This document shows, in pieces, positions 1 to 7,816 of a stretch of DNA of 64,000 bases (the stretch's first letter is position 1; each line of letters begins with the position of its first letter). The notes below the pieces were generated by a model, which saw only the letters and a program-made list of their open reading frames with translations, ran no database searches and was not told the origin of the DNA. A program made the translations under genes and the position numbers. Origin of the DNA: Sphingorhabdus sp. YGSMI21 (GTDB taxonomy: Bacteria; Pseudomonadota; Alphaproteobacteria; Sphingomonadales; Sphingomonadaceae); contig NZ_CP022548.1 in assembly GCF_002776575.1 (NCBI RefSeq), forward strand, positions 635,001 to 699,000, read 5' to 3'.

Positions 1-84
1 GCGTACATGCCGCAACCTTATGTCGAGATCGTCCAGTGCCGTCTTCGGGATATCGATTTCAAAATCTCTGATGTCGTCGGTCAC
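1..84 (-). CDS. Epoxide hydrolase, N-terminal fragment (cut by window start)
   Basis: Only the first 28 codons lie in the window. Starting at a GTG at 84-82 the peptide reads VTDDIRDFEIDIPKTALDDL and onward. It resembles the N-terminal domain of alpha/beta-hydrolase epoxide hydrolases, which typically open with a FxIxIPxxxLDDLxxRL pattern. A good ribosome site (AGGAAGAGGA) lies a few bases upstream of the GTG. The catalytic part lies outside the window, so the family call rests on this short pattern alone. Confidence 0.55.
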   Translation of the reverse strand, partial: MTDDIRDFEIDIPKTALDDLDIRLRHVR

Positions 85-181
85 AAACTATCCTCTTCCT
101 GTCCGTTCGCCCTGATCTTGTCGCCGGGCGAATTCTCCATCCTTGTCTGATTCCGACAACCCGGAATTGACCACATTCCTC

Positions 182-1051
182 CTACATCGTCGGAACCGGC
201 ACTTCGCCCGAATAGTCGTAAAATCCCTTGCCCGTCTTGCGGCCCAGCCAGCCGGCTTCGACATATTTCGTCAGAATTGGCGCGGGGCGATATTTCGGGT
301 CGCCAAAGTCATTCTGCAGCACGCGCAGTATCTCCAGCAACGTGTCCAGCCCGATCAGATCTGCCAGAGTGATCGGCCCCATCGGGTGGCCGAGACCAAG
401 CTGCACGCCGCGGTCGATATCTTCCATCGACGCCGTGCCTTCGCCGAGCGCGAAGAAGGCCTCGTTGAGCATCGGCAGCAGGATGCGGTTGACGACGAAA
501 CAGGGCGAATCCTTGGCCATGACCGGGGTCTTGCCAACGGCCTTGGCAAAATCACTCGCCATGGCTGCCGTCTGGTCGCTGGTTGCAAGCCCGCGGATGA
601 CTTCGACCAGCCCCATCAACGGCACCGGATTGAAGAAATGCACGCCGACAAAGCGCGACGGGTCTTTCACCGACTGCGCCAGCCGGGTGATCGAAATCGA
701 TGAGGTATTGCTCGCCAATATCGCCTGATGGCCCAGAACTTCCGACGCTGCTGCAAAAATCTGGCGCTTGATTTCCTCGCGCTCGGTGGCGGCTTCAATG
801 ATGATGTCGGCATTGGCCATCGGGTCAAGCTGGACGATGGGCTCGATACGACCCAGCGCCGTTTCAGCGGCCTGCTGCTCGATCTTTTCCTTGTCCACCA
901 GCCGTGCCAGTTGCTTGGCAATACCGGCCTTGCTCCGTTCGGCAATCTCCATGCTGACATCCGACAGATAGACATGATAGCCTGCCTGAGCCGAAACCTG
1001 CGCGATACCGGCGCCCATTTGTCCCGATCCGATAATACCAATTGCTTTCAT
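182..1051 (-). CDS. 3-hydroxyacyl-CoA (3-hydroxybutyryl-CoA) dehydrogenase
   Basis: Predicted cytosolic NAD-dependent enzyme that interconverts 3-hydroxyacyl-CoA and 3-oxoacyl-CoA in beta-oxidation or butanoate metabolism. The 289-residue protein starts [18 protein letters not shown], a Rossmann GxGxMGxGIA motif, and carries [10 protein letters not shown] and [11 protein letters not shown], which holds the catalytic histidine. The C-terminal half matches the 3HCDH C-terminal domain ([14 protein letters not shown]). Length is normal for single-domain Hbd/PaaH proteins. The ATG at 1051 is preferred over an extension to 1087 because the dinucleotide fold begins at once and GAAGGG precedes it. 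Substrate chain length cannot be read from sequence. Confidence 0.9.
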   Translation of the reverse strand: MKAIGIIGSGQMGAGIAQVSAQAGYHVYLSDVSMEIAERSKAGIAKQLARLVDKEKIEQQAAETALGRIEPIVQLDPMANADIIIEAATEREEIKRQIFAAASEVLGHQAILASNTSSISITRLAQSVKDPSRFVGVHFFNPVPLMGLVEVIRGLATSDQTAAMASDFAKAVGKTPVMAKDSPCFVVNRILLPMLNEAFFALGEGTASMEDIDRGVQLGLGHPMGPITLADLIGLDTLLEILRVLQNDFGDPKYRPAPILTKYVEAGWLGRKTGKGFYDYSGEVPVPTM

Positions 1052-1127
1052 ATCATGCCCTTCATGCTGTTCGATGTGTTTGAACAAGCCACTAGCGATT
1101 GTCGGCCAAACTGGCTAGATTGCAATT

Positions 1128-2237
1128 ATGTCCCCTATCAGTTTCATCGTTGGAATCTTCGCCACTCTCGCCGCTGCCGCGGCCCAGCCGCCCGTACATC
1201 CGCCAGTGCAACCGGGTGAAATCCGGACCTTCCGGGACTGGAGCGTCGGTTGTGACAATAACGGCAATTGTCAGGCTGTTTCACTGGTCCCAGATGAGGG
1301 CGGCGCCGGTTTTGACGACTGGGATGGCCCGATCTCGATCGTCCGGACCGCGGGCAGTGACGATATTTTCAAGATCCGCGTTTTGTTTCAGCCCGGAGAC
1401 ATGGACCGTTACCGGATGATCATTGACGGAAAGCTGGTCGATACCGGGGCGATTGTCCAGGGCGACTATCCAATAGAAATTGTCGGTACGGATGCCGAAA
1501 AAGTGGCAAAGGCGATCATCAATGGCAAAGATCTTGTCATCGAAGGGCCTGGCGGCGAGAATATCACCCAGATTTCGCTGGCCGGCTCGTCGGCAGCCCT
1601 GCGCTATATCGACGAGAAACAGCAGCGCGCCGGAACCGGTACAGCACTGGTCGCCAAGGGCACGCGCGCGTTTCGACCTGCGAATATCGAAGTTCCGACC
1701 ATCTTGGTCGACCGGTGGAAGGCCTCCACGCTGGCCCCGGAAACCGGCGATATCGTGGCTCTGGTCGAAAAGTCCAGATGCAAGGACGAACGTTACGGGC
1801 TGGTGGAGGATCAAATCTTTCCTCTGGGCAAGCGCGGCAACCGGTTCCGCGCACTGGTATTGATATCCTGTGGCTCGGGTGCCTATAATTTCTCCAGCGC
1901 GCCCTATATCGGGGAATATGTCGAAAATCCCCACGCCACCAGCGGCTGGACATTCACTCCGGCCCGATTTGACCGCCAGCCCAGCTGGGGCGGCGAAGGC
2001 ACCGACCCCTTGCTGGTCAATGCAGGCTGGGACGAACTGGACCAGAAGCTCAGCAGTTATGGCAAGGGCCGCGGGCTCGGCGATTGCGGCAGCGCTGAAA
2101 ATTATATCTGGGACGGAGACATGTTCCGCATGATCGACGCCAGCGCGATGCCGGAATGTCGCGGCGCCTATGCATGGATCACGATCTGGCGCGCGAACTA
2201 CCGCATTCTCGAAGAGACCGCTGCGCCTGCCGAATAA
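1128..2237 (+). CDS. DUF1176 exported protein
   Basis: A 369-residue protein with a hydrophobic N-terminal segment (ISFIVGIFATLAAAAAQ) that looks like a signal peptide, so it is probably periplasmic. The region after it (RTFRDWSVGCDNNGNCQAVSL) and the C-terminal part with conserved Cys and Trp residues (LGDCGSAENYIWDG, MPECRGA) are typical of DUF1176. No enzymatic role is known to me for this family. It is divergent from the dehydrogenase gene (76-base gap) and convergent with egtD, whose stop is 2 bases away. Confidence 0.75.
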   Translation: MSPISFIVGIFATLAAAAAQPPVHPPVQPGEIRTFRDWSVGCDNNGNCQAVSLVPDEGGAGFDDWDGPISIVRTAGSDDIFKIRVLFQPGDMDRYRMIIDGKLVDTGAIVQGDYPIEIVGTDAEKVAKAIINGKDLVIEGPGGENITQISLAGSSAALRYIDEKQQRAGTGTALVAKGTRAFRPANIEVPTILVDRWKASTLAPETGDIVALVEKSRCKDERYGLVEDQIFPLGKRGNRFRALVLISCGSGAYNFSSAPYIGEYVENPHATSGWTFTPARFDRQPSWGGEGTDPLLVNAGWDELDQKLSSYGKGRGLGDCGSAENYIWDGDMFRMIDASAMPECRGAYAWITIWRANYRILEETAAPAE

Positions 2238-2239
2238 TC

Positions 2240-3199
2240 CTAAGGCGCGTGTTTGAGCGGATGCGCTTCCACCAGCATGAGCGTGAAATAGTCCTTTTCG
2301 TCGCTCCATTCTTGCAACGGCGTCCAGCCGCCGGCCCGCAGCATCAGCCGGGCATCGCGCAAGCCATATTTGTGGCTGTTCTCGATATGGATTTTCTGTT
2401 CCTTGCGGAGCGCATAGCCATGGCCATCGATTGAAAACTCGACGTCGGCCTGCGCCTCCAGATAGATTTCGATCCGCGCATAGAGATCGTTCCAGACGGC
2501 CCTGTGGCGGAATTGCTCGACAGGAATATTGCCATCCAGCTCGCGGTTGATCCGGTCGAGCAGATTGAGGGAAAATTGCGCCGTCACGCCGGCCGAATCA
2601 TCATAGGCGTCGATCAGCGTCTGGACATCCTTGATCCGGTCAAAACCGATTAAAAGCTGCGCACCCTCGCCCAGGGTCTCGCGCATGAAGCGAAGCAGAT
2701 CAACCGAGGTGCGGGCAATCATATTGCCGATTGTCGAACCGGGAAAGAAGCCGAGCTTCGGCATGTCGGCCACGGCCTCGGGCAGGGCAACCCGCTTCAT
2801 GAAATCGGCTTCGACTGCATATATCGGCAATTCGGGAAATTCCTCCTGGAGCAGCGATGCGCTATGCTCGAGAAACTCACCCGAAATATCGATCGGCACA
2901 TAAGCGGCAGGTTCAATCGCCTTCAGTAAATGGGGCGTCTTGGTGGAACTGCCCGAGCCAAATTCGATCACCGCCCGGTCCTGACCGACGAATGCCGCAA
3001 AAGCGGGGCCATTGGCCTTGAGCAATTCGGTCTCCGTGCGGGTAGGATAATATTCGGGAAGCTCTGTAATGTCCTCGAACAATTCCGACCCGCGCCGGTC
3101 ATAGAGCCAGCGTGCGGGAATCGCAAAAGTCTGCTTCTCGAAACAGCGCCTGACGTCCTTGCGGAAACTGTCATCGACGAGGGAAGTGGTCATGTCCAT
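2240..3199 (-). CDS. egtD: L-histidine N(alpha)-methyltransferase EgtD
   Basis: Transfers three methyl groups from S-adenosylmethionine to histidine to give hercynine, the first step of ergothioneine synthesis. The 319-residue protein has the family opening (ARWLYDRRGSELFEDITELP), PEYYPTRTE, the SAM-binding IEFGSGSSTKT, and SLNLLDRINRELDG in the C-terminal half. Length is typical. It starts 17 bases after the egtB stop on the same strand, so the two are almost certainly one transcript in the order egtB-egtD. Confidence 0.95.
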   Translation of the reverse strand: MDMTTSLVDDSFRKDVRRCFEKQTFAIPARWLYDRRGSELFEDITELPEYYPTRTETELLKANGPAFAAFVGQDRAVIEFGSGSSTKTPHLLKAIEPAAYVPIDISGEFLEHSASLLQEEFPELPIYAVEADFMKRVALPEAVADMPKLGFFPGSTIGNMIARTSVDLLRFMRETLGEGAQLLIGFDRIKDVQTLIDAYDDSAGVTAQFSLNLLDRINRELDGNIPVEQFRHRAVWNDLYARIEIYLEAQADVEFSIDGHGYALRKEQKIHIENSHKYGLRDARLMLRAGGWTPLQEWSDEKDYFTLMLVEAHPLKHAP

Positions 3200-3216
3200 G
3201 GGGGTCGTCCTTTACG

Positions 3217-4443
3217 TCAAAGGTCTTTTGCGAGCCGCAATCCGCAGAACTGCCAGCGCTGGTGAGGGTAGAAGAAATTCCGGTAGCTGGTCCGAATATG
3301 ACCGGGCGGCGTGGCAATGCTGCCGCCCTTCAGAACGGACTGGCCCGACATGAACTTGCCATTATATTCGCCGACTGCACCATCGGCCGGCCGGAATCCG
3401 GGATAGGGCAGATAGGCGCTTCCCGTCCATTCCCACACCGCGCCATTGTGCGGAAGGCCATGATTGGCCGCCACTTCCCATTCGGCTTCGGTGGGCAAGC
3501 GGGCGCCGGCCCAGGTGGCATAGGCATCCGCTTCATAGTGGCTGACATGTTTTACGGGTGCTGCCAGATCGAGCGCGCGACGGCCCGACAGTCCGAACTC
3601 CGCCCGCTCGCCGTCAGATGCCTGAACCCAGTATAAGGGCGCTTCAATTGCCTGCTCCTGCACCCAGGCCCAGCCGTCGGAGAGCCAGTGGCGGGCATCG
3701 CGATAGCCGCCGTCCTCGATAAACGCGAGCCATTCGCCGTTGGTCACCGGCCGATTTGCCAACGCGTGCGGATGGAGCAGCACCTGATGGCGCGGGCCTT
3801 CGCAATCGAAGGCAAAGCCGGTCCCGTCATGGCCGATCTGTTGTACGCCCGTCTTGCCTTCGATCCATTGCAATGGTCCGGGGTCTGCCGCGGAAACAGG
3901 CACCGTAGAAGAATAAGCGGGCCGCAGCGGATTGCGGGAAAAGAGATGGAGAATATCGGTCAACAACAATTCCTGATGCTGCTGCTCGTGATTCAGACCG
4001 AGCTCGACCAGGTCGAGTAATTCTGGAGAGAAGCCGTCCATTGCTTCCGCCATCGCCCTGTCGACATGATGGCGATAATCAATCACGTCCGCCAGCGACG
4101 GGCGGGTCAGCAAACCGCGCTCGGGGCGCGCGTGGCGTGCGCCTTCGGCTTCATAATAGCTGTTGAACAGATAGGGATAGGCTTCGTCAAAAAGCCGGTA
4201 GCCAGGGACGTGATCGCGCAGCAGAAAGGTTTCGAAAAACCAGCTGACATGGGCCAGGTGCCATTTTGTCGGCGACGCATCGTCCATCGACTGCGCCGTT
4301 GCATCGGCATCGCTCAGCCCTTCGGCAAGTCCGAGGGAATGATGTCTCACATCCCGGAATCGCTCCAGCAACACGCGCGATCGGGAGACGTTTTCGGCGT
4401 CGGGCGAAGGCGGGAACGGGCGTTGCGGTTGGCTTGCGATCAA
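3217..4443 (-). CDS. egtB: Ergothioneine biosynthesis sulfoxide synthase EgtB
   Basis: Non-heme iron enzyme that joins hercynine to a thiol donor (gamma-glutamylcysteine or cysteine) with oxygen. Domains in order: an N-terminal DinB-like helical domain with HLAHVSWFFETF and the iron-binding HxxxHxE motif NHEQQHQE, then a formylglycine-generating-enzyme-like domain ending GGSIATPPGHIRTSYRN and FCGLRLAKD. At 408 residues it is full length. The start is a TTG (4443) preceded by GGAGTAGGA. No egtC, egtE or egtA is nearby, so the thiol donor and the C-S lyase are unknown here. Confidence 0.93.
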   Translation of the reverse strand: MIASQPQRPFPPSPDAENVSRSRVLLERFRDVRHHSLGLAEGLSDADATAQSMDDASPTKWHLAHVSWFFETFLLRDHVPGYRLFDEAYPYLFNSYYEAEGARHARPERGLLTRPSLADVIDYRHHVDRAMAEAMDGFSPELLDLVELGLNHEQQHQELLLTDILHLFSRNPLRPAYSSTVPVSAADPGPLQWIEGKTGVQQIGHDGTGFAFDCEGPRHQVLLHPHALANRPVTNGEWLAFIEDGGYRDARHWLSDGWAWVQEQAIEAPLYWVQASDGERAEFGLSGRRALDLAAPVKHVSHYEADAYATWAGARLPTEAEWEVAANHGLPHNGAVWEWTGSAYLPYPGFRPADGAVGEYNGKFMSGQSVLKGGSIATPPGHIRTSYRNFFYPHQRWQFCGLRLAKDL

Positions 4444-4560
4444 TCCTACTCCGGTGGAAGCTCCTGTTCTTGCCAGAACATAGAGCGAACGATGATTAGG
4501 TCAACAACGCATATTCGCGCCAGTTGGTTGCAAATATCCGCAAGCTGTTGCGCTTTTGCG

Positions 4561-5139
4561 CTAGCGCGACGCTCCCGGCACCCACAATATATCGTCCTTG
4601 CCGCCATTGTTGAGCGCCCGGCCCAGCACGAACAGATAGTCCGAAAGACGATTGATATAGGCCAGCGCCTGCGGGTTGATCGAAATATCTCTGGCCGCTG
4701 CGACACAGGTCCGCTCGGTCCGACGGGCGACGGCGCGCACGAGATGGATGGCGGCTGCGGCTTTGCTGCCACCAGGCAAAATGAAACTGGTCAGCGGATT
4801 GAGCTCGGCAGTGGCCGCGTCGATTGCCTTTTCCAGCCGTTCCACCTGTGAGGGAACAACTCTCAGCACCATTTCCGATGGACTGAAATCGTCCCCGTCG
4901 GATGCCGGCGTTGCAAGATCGGCACCCAGATCGAACAGGTCGTTTTGGATCACCCGCAATGTCTGCACCAGCCCCTCGTCGGTGATTTCGCAAATCGCGA
5001 CACCGAGCGCGCTGTTCAATTCGTCGACATCCCCGATTGCCGCCATGCGCGGGTCGTTCTTGGCAATGCGCGATCCGTCGACCAGCCCGGTCGTGCCGTC
5101 ATCGCCGGTTCTCGTATAAATCTTGTTGAGCTTTACCAT
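4561..5139 (-). CDS. Cob(I)alamin adenosyltransferase, PduO type
   Basis: Transfers the adenosyl group of ATP to cob(I)alamin to make adenosylcobalamin. The 192-residue protein has the PduO-type signatures: N-terminal KIYTRTGDDGTTGLVDGSR (ATP-binding region), GDVDELNSALG, and the C-terminal VARRTERTC...YINRLSDYLFVLGR helix. Length is usual for the family. It is followed 12 bases upstream in coordinates by a HIG1 gene on the same strand. No other cobalamin gene is in the window, so it more likely serves salvage of corrinoid than a local pathway. Confidence 0.92.
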   Translation of the reverse strand: MVKLNKIYTRTGDDGTTGLVDGSRIAKNDPRMAAIGDVDELNSALGVAICEITDEGLVQTLRVIQNDLFDLGADLATPASDGDDFSPSEMVLRVVPSQVERLEKAIDAATAELNPLTSFILPGGSKAAAAIHLVRAVARRTERTCVAAARDISINPQALAYINRLSDYLFVLGRALNNGGKDDILWVPGASR

Positions 5140-5151
5140 CGGGGGAGCGAA

Positions 5152-5382
5152 CTAGCTCTGGCCACCCGCCACAGCCAGCAATATCACCACCAGCACGATT
5201 GCAATCGCCTGATATTTGACGCGGGCAAACATCATTTCATTCTGCTTCTTGTGCGAAGCAGTGACGCCTTCGGCATCGACGTCGCCCGGCTCCATATTGG
5301 CGAAGGCGATCAGCCCGCGCACGAGTGCGTAAATGACAGCGCCTGCGGCTGCGATGATCATCAATATCAAAATATAGCTCAT
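5152..5382 (-). CDS. HIG1-domain small membrane protein
   Basis: A 76-residue protein with two predicted membrane helices (about residues 3-27 and 59-73) joined by a polar loop containing KKQNEMMFARVKYQAIAI. The RxRxxxQ-like loop and hairpin layout match the HIG1 (hypoxia-induced) domain. In alphaproteobacteria and mitochondria such proteins associate with respiratory chain complexes, cytochrome c oxidase in particular. That role is family knowledge and is not shown by the neighbours, which are gluQ upstream (9 bases) and the cobalamin adenosyltransferase downstream. Confidence 0.75.
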   Translation of the reverse strand: MSYILILMIIAAAGAVIYALVRGLIAFANMEPGDVDAEGVTASHKKQNEMMFARVKYQAIAIVLVVILLAVAGGQS

Positions 5383-5391
5383 ATATTCACC

Positions 5392-6282
5392 TTAAGCCTG
5401 CGAAAGGGAGATTCCAACAGGGAAGATTCCCGCTCTGAGTTCCTGCACTAGTCCATATCCGTCTTCGCCCGCAGTCCGCAATACGGACAAAGAGGCAGAA
5501 CCCCGGCTTTTCGACAGCTTTCCACCCTTGTCATCGAGCAGAAGCGGATGGTGAAAATAGATAGGGGTGGGCAAATCCAATAACGCCTGCAGCAATCGAT
5601 GGATGCCGGTGGATGCGAAGAGATCATCGCCGCGCACGACATGACTGATGCCATCGCGCGCGTCGTCGAGAGTCACGGCCAGATGATAGGCCACTGGCGT
5701 GTCCTTTGGCACAAGAATTATGTCGCCTAGCCGTCCGGGATCGCTGGATTGATTGCCATGCCGTTCGTCGACCCATTCCAGCGACCCAGTCATCGCAGCC
5801 GCCTTCGCCACGTCGAGCCGCCAGCTATGCGGTTCGGTCGCTGCCCGGTCCCTTGCCAGTTCCGGATCGAGATGCCGGCACGTTCCGGCATAGATCGGCC
5901 CGTCAGGGCCTTCCGGCTGCGGACCGTCTTCCTGCAACTTCCGCATATCCGACCGAGTGCAGAAGCAGGGATATAATAAGCCCATCGACCTGAGCCGAGC
6001 CGCCGCCGCCGCATAGCTTTCCAGTCGTCGGGACTGGAAAATAACATCCCCGTCCCAGTCCAGACCCAGCCAGCGCAGGTCGTCCATGATCGCCGTGACG
6101 AATTCGGGTCGGCTGCGACCGCTGTCGATATCCTCGATCCGGAGCAGGAACCGGCCTCCGCGCGACCGGGCAAAATCATGCGCCACCATTGCGGCATAGG
6201 CGTGACCCAAATGCAACAATCCGTTGGGGCTAGGGGCAAAACGCACCACAATATGTCGATTCAATTGCCCACTTGACGTCAT
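5392..6282 (-). CDS. gluQ: Glutamyl-Q tRNA(Asp) synthetase
   Basis: Attaches glutamate to the queuosine base at position 34 of tRNA(Asp). The 296-residue protein has the catalytic core of glutamyl-tRNA synthetase without the anticodon-binding domain: APSPNGLLHLGHAYAA (HxGH motif), FLLRIEDIDSGRSR, a zinc-site pattern CFC...YAGTCRH, and KLSKS as the KMSKS loop. Lack of the C-terminal half plus the zinc cysteines separates it from GltX. queA and tgt, which make queuosine, are also in this window but at distant loci. Confidence 0.93.
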   Translation of the reverse strand: MTSSGQLNRHIVVRFAPSPNGLLHLGHAYAAMVAHDFARSRGGRFLLRIEDIDSGRSRPEFVTAIMDDLRWLGLDWDGDVIFQSRRLESYAAAAARLRSMGLLYPCFCTRSDMRKLQEDGPQPEGPDGPIYAGTCRHLDPELARDRAATEPHSWRLDVAKAAAMTGSLEWVDERHGNQSSDPGRLGDIILVPKDTPVAYHLAVTLDDARDGISHVVRGDDLFASTGIHRLLQALLDLPTPIYFHHPLLLDDKGGKLSKSRGSASLSVLRTAGEDGYGLVQELRAGIFPVGISLSQA

Positions 6283-6369
6283 AAGCCGGATAATGTTCTT
6301 TGTGTAACAGTCATGTCACGTTCTTAGGCATAAAGAGCAGACAGTAAAGGACAAGGGAGACAGACGCTA

Positions 6370-6936
6370 ATGTATCACCCCGACCTGCAAAGGCATCCGG
6401 AAAGCTGCCCCTCGCTTGTCCTCAACGCTGACTATACGCCTCTGTCTTATTATCCGCTCAGCCTGTGGCCATGGCAGACCGCGATCAAAGCGGTATTTCT
6501 CGACCGGGTGGACATTATTTCCAGCTATGAGCGCGAAGTGCACAGCCCCAATCTCGACATGAAAATCCCGTCGGTGATTGCCCTGAAGAAATATATCAAG
6601 CCGTCCGAATATCCAGCCTTCACACGTTTCAACCTGTTCCTGCGCGACAAGTTCGAGTGCCAATATTGCGGATCACCGGATAATCTGACTTTCGATCATG
6701 TTATCCCGCGCCGGCAGAAAGGCCGCACGACATGGGAGAATGTCGCCACCGCTTGCCTGCCCTGCAATCTCAAGAAAGGCGGCCGGACACCCAAGGAAGC
6801 ACATATGCAGCTTGCCAATCGGCCGATCAAGCCGACCAGCTGGCATTTGCAGGAACATGGCCGGGCCTTTCCGCCCAATTTCCTGCACGATACGTGGCAT
6901 GACTGGTTATATTGGGATATCGAGCTGGAAAGCTAG
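6370..6936 (+). CDS. HNH endonuclease family protein
   Basis: A 188-residue protein whose C-terminal half has a zinc-supported HNH nuclease fold: CQYCG, then LTFDHVIPRRQKGRTTW with the catalytic DH, then ENVATACLPCNLKKGG. The N-terminal part (LVLNADYTPLSYYPLS) is the conserved leader of a widespread single-copy bacterial HNH family that sits in housekeeping contexts rather than in restriction systems. Its role is not established. It is convergent with the response regulator gene, separated by 26 bases containing a GC-rich inverted repeat. Confidence 0.85.
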   Translation: MYHPDLQRHPESCPSLVLNADYTPLSYYPLSLWPWQTAIKAVFLDRVDIISSYEREVHSPNLDMKIPSVIALKKYIKPSEYPAFTRFNLFLRDKFECQYCGSPDNLTFDHVIPRRQKGRTTWENVATACLPCNLKKGGRTPKEAHMQLANRPIKPTSWHLQEHGRAFPPNFLHDTWHDWLYWDIELES

Positions 6937-6962
6937 GCCGCGCCGGGCCCTGGCAGCTGATT

Positions 6963-7373
6963 TCAGACGTAACGCATCGGCAGTTTTTGCGTTTCCCTGC
7001 GCTTCTGGACATTGTCCAGCATGGTTTCGACAACGACGACCAGTTCGTCGGGATCGAACGGTTTCTTCAGATAGTCGGTCGCTCCCGCTTCCAGCGCGAT
7101 ACGTTCATCGGCGGCTGACGAGCGTCCCGTCAGCATCAGCACCGGCGTGGCAAAGAGTTCGTGATGGTTGCGAATCCGGCGAACCACTTCGACGCCACCC
7201 ATTCCCGGCATGCTGCAATCGAGGATGATCAGATCGGGATTTTTCGCCTTGGCAACCTTGAGCGCTGTCAGGCCGTCACCGATCACGCCCACGGCATGAC
7301 CCGCATCCATCAGCGTGTCACGAACGAGCTCTGCGGCCAGTTCGTCATCCTCGGCATAAATAATTCGCGCCAT
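6963..7373 (-). CDS. Orphan single-domain response regulator (CheY-like)
   Basis: A 136-residue receiver domain with no output domain. Acidic pocket E8-D9-D10 (IIYAEDDE), phosphoacceptor D52 in DLIILDCSMPGMGG, conserved Thr in VLMLTGRSS and Lys in YLKKPFDP. The start at 7373 is supported by AAGGAG just upstream and by the receiver fold beginning at once. There is no histidine kinase nearby. The nearest phosphorelay part in the window is the lone HPt protein at 51876-52289, so a link between them is only a guess. Confidence 0.9.
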   Translation of the reverse strand: MARIIYAEDDELAAELVRDTLMDAGHAVGVIGDGLTALKVAKAKNPDLIILDCSMPGMGGVEVVRRIRNHHELFATPVLMLTGRSSAADERIALEAGATDYLKKPFDPDELVVVVETMLDNVQKRRETQKLPMRYV

Positions 7374-7816
7374 AAAAATCTCCTTGATCGGACAAGATAG
7401 CCGAAATTGGTTAATTATTTTTCCTATAGTCTGCATACGGAGATCAGGTCGCTTTCAGAAGCGCGCCAGCCAGAGATTTCTGCCACTTCTTGGCACTATC
7501 CCCACGATAACAGCGCGCTTGCCGATCGAGCGCGGCAGCTGCATGGCCAAATTCTCCATTGCCGGAAAATGCAGCGAAACCAGCCCATTATTGGGCGGCT
7601 TTGGTTAATTCGCGAATACGCGCCTTGTCGGAAATATCTCCTCTCGTTAACCATGATATGTGCAGCCGCTTTCATCGCTCGCGTGCTGGCTGAGCTGTCC
7701 CGGGCCCGCCCTGTGGTTCCCGATATCGCTTCCGCCCCTGATCCAGCAGCGAAAACTGCCCGATTGATGCATCGATACCCCTTGACCGATTATCTGCCGC
7801 AGTGCAGCATATCGGC
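7374..7816. other. Gene-free stretch between response regulator and ppc
   Basis: About 440 bases with no convincing coding region on either strand. The short open frames here lack ribosome sites and recognisable composition. It must hold the divergent promoters of the response regulator gene and ppc. One sequence worth noting is TTAACCAT at 7647-7654, which equals the half-site bound by CtrA in alphaproteobacteria, with further TTAAT elements near 7410 and 7605. I see no tRNA or obvious structured RNA. Confidence 0.5.
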
